DNA of 45,924 nucleotides from Pilimelia columellifera. Lineage in GTDB: Bacteria; Actinomycetota; Actinomycetes; Mycobacteriales; Micromonosporaceae. The position numbers and the translations under genes are program-made. Position 1 is the stretch's first letter; each line of letters begins with the position of its first letter. Shown here piece after piece: positions 7,769 through 14,277 of this stretch. The notes beneath the pieces are model-generated. The model saw only the letters and a list, made by a program, of their open reading frames with translations, did no database searches and was not told where the DNA came from. The stretch covers positions 1 through 45,924 of the forward strand of contig NZ_BAAARY010000017.1 of assembly GCF_039532605.1 (NCBI RefSeq), given 5' to 3'.

Positions 7769-8292
7769 ATGATCACGCATCTTCTACCCACGCTACGTCG
7801 ACTCACTACCGGGGCGGCCATCGGTGTTGCCGGAACACAGCGCTGACGGTGGCCAAGAGCCACTTCGTCGTGGAAGCGGGACGGCTGGTCGGACCCGGCG
7901 GTCCGCCGACCTGGCTACCGCTGGGCATGCGGACCTGTCGGGTCACTGCGACGGTCCAGAGCCCAGGCTGGACCGTCGCAGTGACGACGCCCACCACCGT
8001 CGGCTACGCCAACCTGGAGGCGGGCTCCACCGCCCGCTACCAGGGCGTGCTGCGCCTGACCGGCGCCGATGGCGTGGCCAGGGCGTCATGGCGGGGACGC
8101 GGGCCGTTCACGGGCGACTACCAAACCGCGGGCGAAATGTCCACCGGGTATGCCCCGTGCGGTGTCGAACCAGTGCTTACCGTCGTCGAGCGGGCCATGA
8201 TCACGGCTGGTGAGTCGCCAGAGCGGGCCAGCATCCTGACAGCTGATGATCTCATCGCCGACTTGCGTCGTCGTTCAGCACTTCCCTTGTAG
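7769..8292 (+). pseudogene. Frameshifted gene for a membrane-anchored or exported protein
   Basis: ATG 7769, with GGGGA upstream, opens a 25-codon frame (MITHLLPTLRRLTTGAAIGVAG) that looks like a basic n-region and the start of a hydrophobic helix, then stops at TGA 7844-7846. The downstream frame (to TAG 8292) begins at GTG 7849 with no ribosome site. Removing two bases from the ACACA at about 7834-7839 joins them as GVAGTALTVAKSHF, completing a 17-residue hydrophobic segment. The mature part (about 145 residues, two Cys) is unrecognised; it contains LPLGMRTCRVTATVQSPGW and GYAPCGVEP. A real mutation and a sequencing error are both possible. Confidence 0.55.
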
Positions 8293-8377
8293 TCGATCAG
8301 CCGTTGGTAGTTGTACACATCCCCCGGCTGACTGGATTGCAGAACCGGTCAGCCCGGACGGCGGGGTCGGTGCGAAG

Positions 8378-8490
8378 CGCCTTAATTTGTTTGGGCTTGG
8401 TGTGCGGAGCACACCTTGTAAGGCGTCCTAGGAAGATAGGTTTATGTGTGGGGTTCGTAAACGGGCGGGACAGGGTCACCGGGGCGTGAC
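8378..8490. other. Cluster of stem-loops between convergent genes, probable bidirectional terminator region
   Basis: This relatively AT-rich gap contains nested arms CGCCTT (8378-8383)/AAGGCG (8420-8425) around GGTGTGC (8399-8405)/GCACACC (8409-8415). A second hairpin is GTTTATG (8440-8446)/CGTAAAC (8456-8462) with one G-U pair, and a third is GTCAC (8475-8479)/GTGAC (8486-8490). It lies where transcripts of the frameshifted gene (+) and the GNAT gene (-) meet. Termination is the simplest role; a structured small RNA is an alternative. Confidence 0.35.
8423..8433. repeat. 11-bp direct repeat GCGTCCTAGGA, copy 1
   Basis: An exact copy lies at 9005-9015, so the pair flanks the GNAT gene. The core TCCTAGGA is itself an 8-bp palindrome. 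Confidence 0.4.
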
Positions 8491-8997
8491 GGCTAACTTG
8501 TAGCCCAGGTGGGAGTCGACGAAGCCCAGTCGGCGGTAGAAACGGTGGGCGTCCGCCCGGGAACGGTCGCTGGTGAGCTGGACCAGGGCGCAACCGCGGG
8601 CGCTCGCCTCGGCCACCGCCCAGCGCATCATGGCCGCGCCCAGTCCCCCGCCACGCTGGTCGGTGTGCACCCGGACCGACTCGATCTGGACCCGGGTGGC
8701 GCCGCCGCGACTCAGCCCGGGAATGAACGTCAGCTGGAACACCCCGACCAACGCCTGCGCCGGGCTGAACGCCACGACGAGCAGTTGGGACCGGTCAGCG
8801 TCGATGGCCGTGAACGCGGCACGGTACGGGGCCAGCCTGGACGGATCGTCGCGTGCGGCCCCGAGCGGATCGTCGGTCAGCAGCCCGATGATCGCGGGGA
8901 GATCAGCTTCGGTGGCCCGGCGGAGCGCGAAATCTCCAGAGGGGACGGTGAGCGTGGTCGGCAATGACATGGGGACCAGTGTGGCGGGTGACACCAC
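8476..8997 (-). CDS. GNAT family N-acetyltransferase
   Basis: A 173-residue acetyl-CoA-dependent acetyltransferase. The fold is clear: FALRRATEADLPAIIGLL (strand 1 and helix 1, about residues 23-40), ESVRVHTDQRGGGLGAAMM (motif A with the Q/RxxGxG/A pyrophosphate loop, about residues 105-123) and AHRFYRRLGFV (motif B). The start is uncertain: GTG 8997 has AGGA about 10 nt upstream, while ATG 8970 has no ribosome site but also keeps the whole domain. The acceptor substrate cannot be read from sequence. It is not an IucB/AlcB-type siderophore acyltransferase. Confidence 0.8.
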   Translation of the reverse strand: MVSPATLVPMSLPTTLTVPSGDFALRRATEADLPAIIGLLTDDPLGAARDDPSRLAPYRAAFTAIDADRSQLLVVAFSPAQALVGVFQLTFIPGLSRGGATRVQIESVRVHTDQRGGGLGAAMMRWAVAEASARGCALVQLTSDRSRADAHRFYRRLGFVDSHLGYKLAVTPR

Positions 8998-9004
8998 CGT
9001 TAAC

Positions 9005-9015
9005 GCGTCCTAGGA
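9005..9015. repeat. 11-bp direct repeat GCGTCCTAGGA, copy 2
   Basis: Identical to 8423-8433. This copy lies in the 52-bp space between the divergent GNAT and SDR starts, so it could also be an operator for either gene. Confidence 0.4.
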
Positions 9016-9049
9016 GGCTAGTTCTGTTGGTGGCGCGTATTCTGCCGGA

Positions 9050-9739
9050 ATGCGGACTGCCCTCATCACCGGAGCCACCTCCGGCATCGGAATGGCCATC
9101 GCCCACGCCCTGAGCCGGCGGGGCGACCGGTTGATCGTCTGTGGGCGCGACGACGAGCGTCTGGGCCAGCTGATCAAACGGTTGCCTGGCGCGCGTGCCT
9201 TGATCGCGGACCTGTCAGCGCCGGCCACACTGCAGGACACGCTCGCCGGGGCGCTCCCCGAGCGGCTGGACGTCCTGGTTCACAGCGCCGGCGTCGCGCT
9301 GCTCGGACCACTCGCCGACGCCGGGCCGGCAGCCTGGCAACAGACCCTGACGGTGAACCTCGCCGGGCCGGCGGAGCTGACCAGACTCTGCCTGCCGGCG
9401 CTCCGCTCCGCCCGCGGCCACGTCGTAATGATCAACTCCGGAGCGGGGAAACAGGCCAACGCCGGCTGGGGCAGCTACGCGGCCAGCAAGTTCGGGTTGC
9501 GCGCCCTCGCCGACGTGCTGCGCGCCGAAGAAGCGCCCAACGGCGTCAAGGTCACCTCCGTGTATCCGGGGCGCACCGCGAGCGCTATGCAGGAGTCGGT
9601 GCACGCCCAGGAGGGCCGGACCTACCATCCCGCGCGGTGGATACAGCCCGACAGCGTGGCGCTGGCGGTCGCGGCCGCTCTCGACCTACCGGCAGACGCT
9701 GAGTTGACCGAGTTGGTAGTCCGTCCGCGGCCGCTTTGA
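9050..9739 (+). CDS. Short-chain dehydrogenase/reductase
   Basis: A 229-residue classical SDR. It has the cofactor motif TGATSGIG (residues 8-15), NAG-equivalent HSAGVALLG near residue 81, and catalytic YAASK near residue 143 with an upstream Ser. The residue after strand 2 is Arg (CGRDDE), which favours NADPH. The C-terminus is slightly short for the family but complete. It precedes the siderophore operon by 104 bp on the same strand. Co-transcription is possible, but no NIS pathway needs this reaction, so involvement is open. Confidence 0.85.
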   Translation: MRTALITGATSGIGMAIAHALSRRGDRLIVCGRDDERLGQLIKRLPGARALIADLSAPATLQDTLAGALPERLDVLVHSAGVALLGPLADAGPAAWQQTLTVNLAGPAELTRLCLPALRSARGHVVMINSGAGKQANAGWGSYAASKFGLRALADVLRAEEAPNGVKVTSVYPGRTASAMQESVHAQEGRTYHPARWIQPDSVALAVAAALDLPADAELTELVVRPRPL

Positions 9740-9843
9740 CCGCTGGGTCCCAGCGCGTATGCCCTCGGGTGGGGGCGGCTGCGGGGTGTGGGTGAGGATT
9801 GGCGCACGCGCCGGGCGCCGGCGGGTTCATGGGACGGTGATGG

Positions 9844-11448
9844 GTGAGTACGGTGGCCGGCGCGTTGGCGCGTGCGGAGTCGGAGTTGGCGGGGGCGCCG
9901 GCGGGGCTGGTGGAGCGGGTCCGTGACCAGGCGCCCGGGGCGGCGGCGGCGGTCCTGGCGCGGCTGTGGGGGGCGTTCGCCCGGGAGCGGTTGCCGCTGG
10001 TGGCGTCCCGCGGGCGGGCCGGTGGCGAGTTGGTGGTGCGGCTGTCGGACGGGCGGACGCTGCGAGGTCCGGCCGCGGCGGCGGCGCCGTTCGCGGTGGC
10101 CGGGCAGGGTCTGACGGTGTGGCTGGACGGAGAGGTTTTCGCTGATCCGGCAGCGTTGCTGACGGAGGTGTGTCACGGCGCCGGGTCGGTGGCGGCGGAG
10201 CTGGCCGGGAGCGTGGCGAATCTGGCGCTGGGCCGGGCGGGCGCGGCGGCCGCGCCGACCTGGGCGGAGTTGGCGGCGATGGCGCCGGCGGAGGCGTTGG
10301 TGGCCGCGGAGCAGTCGGTGGTGGACGGGCATCCGCTGCACCCGGGTTGCCGGTTCCGCGGGGCGATGAGCGCCGCCGACGTGCTGGCCTACGGGCCTGA
10401 GCACCGGCCGATGGTGGCGTTGGAGGTGTTGGAGGCGCCGCCGGGGCGGTGGTTGAGCACCGGGGCTGGGCTGCCGCCGCGGTTGTTGGCGCACCCGTGG
10501 CAGGTGGCGCGGGTGTTGGACCGGTACCCGGGGGTGCGTCGCGTCGGGCGGCAGGTGGTGGGGCGTCCACTGATGTCGTTACGGACGCTGTCGCTGGGCG
10601 CGGGTCGAGGGCATGTGAAGACGTCGGTGTCGGCGCAGATGACCAGCGCGGTGCGGATCGTGTCGCCGGCGGCGGTGCACAACGGTCCGGTGGTCAGCGC
10701 GCTGCTGGCGCGGTTGGCTGAGCGCACGCCGGGGTTCGCGCCGATGGCGGAGTCGGCGGCGGGCGCCGTGCTGGTGGACGGGGCGCCGTGCCGGGAGTTG
10801 GCGATGGTGCTGCGGGATGCCCCGACGCTGGCGCCGGGCGAGGTGGCGGCGCCGTGGGCGGCGTTGACGGCGCGGCGCCCGGCCGGCGCGGCGTCGTTGG
10901 CCGGGCAGTTGGCGGACGTCGGGTACGGCGGGAATGTCGTCGCGTTGGCCGCGGACCTGGCGACCACGATGCTGCGGCCGGTGGTGGCGTTGCTGCACGC
11001 CGGGGTGGCGTTGGAGGCGCACGGGCAGAACACGCTGGTGGTGGTGCGGGGCGGGCGTCCGACGCGGTTGCTGTACCGGGACACCGGCGGGGTGCGGATC
11101 AGCGCCCGCCGGCTGGCCGCTGCCGGGATCGCCGCCCCGCCGCTGCACGGCGATCTGGCCTGTGAGGACCCGCGGGAGTTGCGGACGAAGGTCGCGGCGG
11201 CGGTGGCGGTGCCGTTGGGCGAAATGGTGACGGTCCTCGCCGAGCACGGCCAGGTGGCGCCGGAGCGGTTGTGGGCGGCGGTGTCGGCGAGCGCCCGGGA
11301 CGCGTTCGGGCGGGTGCCCGGGTCGCGGGACCGGGTGCTGTTGGACGGTCCGTTGCCGGTGAAGGCGACCACGGCGATGCGGTTGGCTGAGGATCCGCTG
11401 GCGGACCTGTGGGCGTGGCTGCCGTACGGGTGGGACGGGACGTGGTGA
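9844..11448 (+). CDS. IucA/IucC family NRPS-independent siderophore synthetase (first)
   Basis: A 534-residue ATP-dependent carboxylate-amine/alcohol ligase that adenylates a carboxylate such as citrate and joins it to a nucleophile. Family blocks are present in order: GHPLHPGCR (162-170), the ATP/phosphate block KTSVSAQMTSAVRIVSP (259-275), EAHGQNTLVV (392-401) and RDTGGVR (413-419), followed by the FhuF-like C-terminal part. The usual Lys after HPxxK is Arg here. The start is GTG 9844 after GGG-rich sequence. It is the first gene of a tightly coupled operon. The acyl and amine substrates and the NIS subtype (A, A', B or C) cannot be fixed by eye. Confidence 0.9.
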   Translation: MSTVAGALARAESELAGAPAGLVERVRDQAPGAAAAVLARLWGAFARERLPLVASRGRAGGELVVRLSDGRTLRGPAAAAAPFAVAGQGLTVWLDGEVFADPAALLTEVCHGAGSVAAELAGSVANLALGRAGAAAAPTWAELAAMAPAEALVAAEQSVVDGHPLHPGCRFRGAMSAADVLAYGPEHRPMVALEVLEAPPGRWLSTGAGLPPRLLAHPWQVARVLDRYPGVRRVGRQVVGRPLMSLRTLSLGAGRGHVKTSVSAQMTSAVRIVSPAAVHNGPVVSALLARLAERTPGFAPMAESAAGAVLVDGAPCRELAMVLRDAPTLAPGEVAAPWAALTARRPAGAASLAGQLADVGYGGNVVALAADLATTMLRPVVALLHAGVALEAHGQNTLVVVRGGRPTRLLYRDTGGVRISARRLAAAGIAAPPLHGDLACEDPRELRTKVAAAVAVPLGEMVTVLAEHGQVAPERLWAAVSASARDAFGRVPGSRDRVLLDGPLPVKATTAMRLAEDPLADLWAWLPYGWDGTW

Positions 11449-13091
11449 GCGGCGCCGTTGAGCAGGTGCGGCGGTGGGCGCCGGAGTTGGCGGAGGCGTT
11501 TGCGGCGCAGTTGCCGGTAGCCGCCGACGTGGTGGGTCGGCGGCTGCTGGCGGCGTTGCTGCGCGAGGGCCTGGCCGACGATCTGGGGGTGGGCGCCGGC
11601 GGCGGGGTGGGCGTCCGGCACGGGTTCGGTCGGGTGCAGGTGCGGCGGTTGCCGGCGGGCTGGTCCATGGCCGGCAGCCTGGCGGGCGCCGTGGGCGGCG
11701 CGGCGTTGTTGACCGAGTTGGCGGACGCGGTAATCAACCAGGCGATCGCTTCGGCGCGGGCTGGGCGGGTGGCGGGGCCGTGCGGCGGGGCGGACGCTGG
11801 CGCGGTCGCGGCGGAGCGTTGGGCGATCCAGGGGCACAATCTGCACCCGTGTGGCCGGACCCGGCTGGGTTGGTCGGTGCCGGACGTGTTGGCCCACGAT
11901 GTGGAGGGTCCGGGGACGAGCGTCCGGTTCGTGGGGGTGCGGCGCGGGCTCAGCCGGGGCGACGACGTGGGGGCGGCGTTGGCGCGGCTGTACCCGCAGA
12001 CGCCGGCGGCGCCGCCCGGGTATGTGACGCAACCGGTGCACGCCTGGCAGTTGGGCGCGTTGCTGCGGGGACAGCGGGAGGCGTTCGAGGAGGGTCTGCT
12101 GACGGTTCTGGACGGCGAGTTGCCGGCGTGGCCGGGGGCGGCGGTGCGTACCGTGCTGTTGCCGCCGGGCGCGGACGGGCGGGCCAGGTATCTCAAGCTG
12201 TCGTTGGATGTGCAGATCACCTCGACGCGCCGGACGATCTCGGTGGCGAGCGCGCGCAACGGCGCGCCGGTCGGCCAGACGTTGCGTAAGGCGTTGGGTG
12301 ATGATCCGGACGGGCATCGGGTGCTGCTGCTCGACGAGGTGGCCGGGGCGGGGGCGCCGGCGGTCGGGGATGGTCGGCAGGTGTCGGCGATCCTGCGGGA
12401 GGGGTTGGACGGTCAGCTCGTCGCCGGGGAGCGTGCGGTGCCGGGGGTGGCGTTGGCCGCGGTCGGCCCGGATGGGCGGTCGGGGGTGGCGACAGTGGTG
12501 GACGAGTTCGCCGCGGCCAGGGGTTTGTGGGACGGGTCGGCGGCGGCGTTGGCGTTCGTTGGTGAGTACGGCCGGCTGTTGTTGGGGCCGGCGTTGCGGT
12601 TGGCGTCCCGGTGTGGCATCGGGGTGGAGGCGCATCTGCAGAACTGTCTGCCGACGTTCGTCGCCGGGGCGCCGTACCGGATGGTGTGGCGGGACTTCGC
12701 CGGGCTGCGGCTGTTCCCGCCGCGGCTGGCGGCGGCGGGTCTGGCGACGCCACTGTGGCCGGGGTCGGCGATCGTGGCCGAGTCGGTGGAGCAGGTGCGG
12801 GCGAAGGTGGGGTACACGGCGTTGCAGGCGCACCTTGGCGAGGTGGTGGTGCAGCTGGTGGGGTCGCACGGGCTGGACGAGCGGGCGGCGTGGCGGGTGG
12901 TGCGGCAGGTCGTCGACGAGGCGTTGGCGCCGTTGCGGGCGGATCCGGTCACCGCGGCGGCGGCGGATGCCGACCACGCGGCGTGGACGGCGCCGACGGT
13001 CCCGCACAAGGCGTTGGTGCGGATGCGGCTGGCCGGTGGCGGGGACCGGTACCGGCCGGCGCCGAACCCGTTGCGCCGGGGCACGTGGTGA
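11445..13091 (+). CDS. IucA/IucC family NRPS-independent siderophore synthetase (second)
   Basis: A 548-residue paralogue of the preceding synthetase, presumably carrying out the second condensation. The diagnostic blocks are GHNLHPCGRTRLGW, KLSLDVQITSTRRTIS, EAHLQNCLPTF and WRDFAGLRLF. The GTG at 11445 overlaps the preceding TGA as GTGA; GTG 11442 is equally possible, and a frame start at 11409 would lie well inside the first gene. Two synthetases in tandem are typical of pathways that load both ends of citrate or join two citrates to one diamine (staphyloferrin, rhizoferrin, achromobactin). Confidence 0.9.
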   Translation: MSGAVEQVRRWAPELAEAFAAQLPVAADVVGRRLLAALLREGLADDLGVGAGGGVGVRHGFGRVQVRRLPAGWSMAGSLAGAVGGAALLTELADAVINQAIASARAGRVAGPCGGADAGAVAAERWAIQGHNLHPCGRTRLGWSVPDVLAHDVEGPGTSVRFVGVRRGLSRGDDVGAALARLYPQTPAAPPGYVTQPVHAWQLGALLRGQREAFEEGLLTVLDGELPAWPGAAVRTVLLPPGADGRARYLKLSLDVQITSTRRTISVASARNGAPVGQTLRKALGDDPDGHRVLLLDEVAGAGAPAVGDGRQVSAILREGLDGQLVAGERAVPGVALAAVGPDGRSGVATVVDEFAAARGLWDGSAAALAFVGEYGRLLLGPALRLASRCGIGVEAHLQNCLPTFVAGAPYRMVWRDFAGLRLFPPRLAAAGLATPLWPGSAIVAESVEQVRAKVGYTALQAHLGEVVVQLVGSHGLDERAAWRVVRQVVDEALAPLRADPVTAAAADADHAAWTAPTVPHKALVRMRLAGGGDRYRPAPNPLRRGTW

Positions 13092-14269
13092 TGACGCTAC
13101 CGGCGTCGGTGGTGGCGGCGGTGCGGACGGCGTCGACGCCGGTGTGCGCGTACGTGTACCAGCGGCAGGCGTTGGCGGCGGCCGTGGCCGCGGTGCGGGA
13201 GGCGTTGCCGGCGGGGGCGGGGCTGCTGTACGCGGTGAAGGCCAACGGGCATCCGGAGGTGGTGGCGCAGTTCGCCGGTCGTTGCGACGGGCTTGAGGTG
13301 GCCTCGGGTGGGGAGTTGGCGCTGGCGGTGGCGGCCGGCGCCCGGCGGGTGGCGTTCGGCGGGCCCGGAAAGACCGACGACGAGCTGGCGGCGGCGGTGC
13401 GCGCCGGGGCGGTGTTGCATGTGGAGAGCGTCGGTGAGCTGCGCCGGTTGGCTTGGACGCTCGGTCAGGGGGCGCGGTGGCCCGGTGGCGGGCGGGTCCC
13501 GGTGGCGGTGCGGGTGAACCGGGCCGGGGGCGCGCTGACCGGCTCGCACCAGATGACTGGGGCGGCGACGCCGTTCGGGGTGGACGAGGCGCAGCTGGGC
13601 GAGTTCGTGACAGCGGCCGGGCTGGCGCCGGGGGTGCGGCTGGTGGGTTTCCACCTGCATGCGGTTTCCAACAGCCTGGACGCGAAGGCGTATGCGGCGT
13701 TCGTCCGGGAGGCGGTGGCGTGGGCGGGCGCGGCGGCCGGCCAGCATGGTGTGGATCTGCGGATGGTGAACGTCGGCGGCGGGCTGGGTGTCGACTACGC
13801 GGGGGGCGAGCGGTTCGACCTGGGCGCGTTGCGGGTCGGGTTGGCCGGTCTGGAGCTGCCGCCGGGGGTGGAGCTGGTGTTCGAGCCGGGACGGTTCCTG
13901 GCGGCCGATGCCGGCTGGTACGCCGCGCAGGTGCTGGACCTCAAGCGCACCCACGGGCGGTGGTTCGCGGTGCTGCGCGGGGGCACACATCATTTCCGGC
14001 TGCCCGCCGCCTGGGGGTATTCGCACCCGTTCACGGTGCTGCCGGTGGACCGGTGGCCGTACCCGTTCGCGCGGCCGCAGGTCGTCGGCGTCGAGGTGGA
14101 CGCCGTCGGGGAGCTGTGCACGCCGCGCGACGTGCTGACCCGGGGGCAGCGGGTGGACCGCCTCCGGGTCGGTGACGTGCTGGTGTTCGGCCGGGCCGGG
14201 GCGTACGGGTGGGACATCTCGCACCACGAGTTTCTGCGACATCCGAAACCCGCGCTCATCGTGGTGTGA
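13091..14269 (+). CDS. PLP-dependent decarboxylase (fold type III, SbnH/LysA-like)
   Basis: A 392-residue alanine-racemase-fold decarboxylase. K50 in YAVKANGHPE is the PLP lysine. FHLHAVSN (188-194), NVGGGLGVDY (227-236) and EPGR (265-268) form the cofactor site; the ELCTPRD block (C343, D347) and Y372 complete the active site across the dimer. It resembles SbnH, which decarboxylates a citryl-diaminopropionate intermediate in staphyloferrin B synthesis, and the related LysA and ornithine decarboxylases. ATG 13091 shares one base with the preceding TGA, so it is coupled to the two synthetases. In situ decarboxylation of an amino-acid unit, or supply of a diamine, is the inferred role. Confidence 0.85.
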   Translation: MTLPASVVAAVRTASTPVCAYVYQRQALAAAVAAVREALPAGAGLLYAVKANGHPEVVAQFAGRCDGLEVASGGELALAVAAGARRVAFGGPGKTDDELAAAVRAGAVLHVESVGELRRLAWTLGQGARWPGGGRVPVAVRVNRAGGALTGSHQMTGAATPFGVDEAQLGEFVTAAGLAPGVRLVGFHLHAVSNSLDAKAYAAFVREAVAWAGAAAGQHGVDLRMVNVGGGLGVDYAGGERFDLGALRVGLAGLELPPGVELVFEPGRFLAADAGWYAAQVLDLKRTHGRWFAVLRGGTHHFRLPAAWGYSHPFTVLPVDRWPYPFARPQVVGVEVDAVGELCTPRDVLTRGQRVDRLRVGDVLVFGRAGAYGWDISHHEFLRHPKPALIVV

Positions 14270-14277
14270 GCTGGCGG

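Noticed and set aside
8395..8462. tRNA-like gene (GCTTGGTGTGCGGAGC resembling a D-arm, CTTGTAA resembling an anticodon loop, GGTTCG resembling a T-loop)
   Set aside because: The anticodon stem does not pair, the loop would be 6 nt, and no acceptor stem or 7-bp closure exists.
8476..8997. GNAT as the hydroxamate-forming acyltransferase of the siderophore pathway
   Set aside because: It lacks IucB/AlcB-type features and is divergent from the operon; no partner monooxygenase exists nearby.
9740..9843. Iron box (IdeR/DmdR type) upstream of the siderophore operon
   Set aside because: The 104 bp contain no recognisable TTAGGTTAGGCTAACCTAA-like 19-mer. The CCTAGGAGGCTAG at 9009-9021 shares only short CTAG elements. 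Iron control may act upstream of the SDR gene or through another regulator.
10389..13007. 872-residue minus-strand frame opposite the IucA/IucC genes
   Set aside because: Arg/Pro-rich antisense shadow created by high GC. The plus strand carries complete family motifs.
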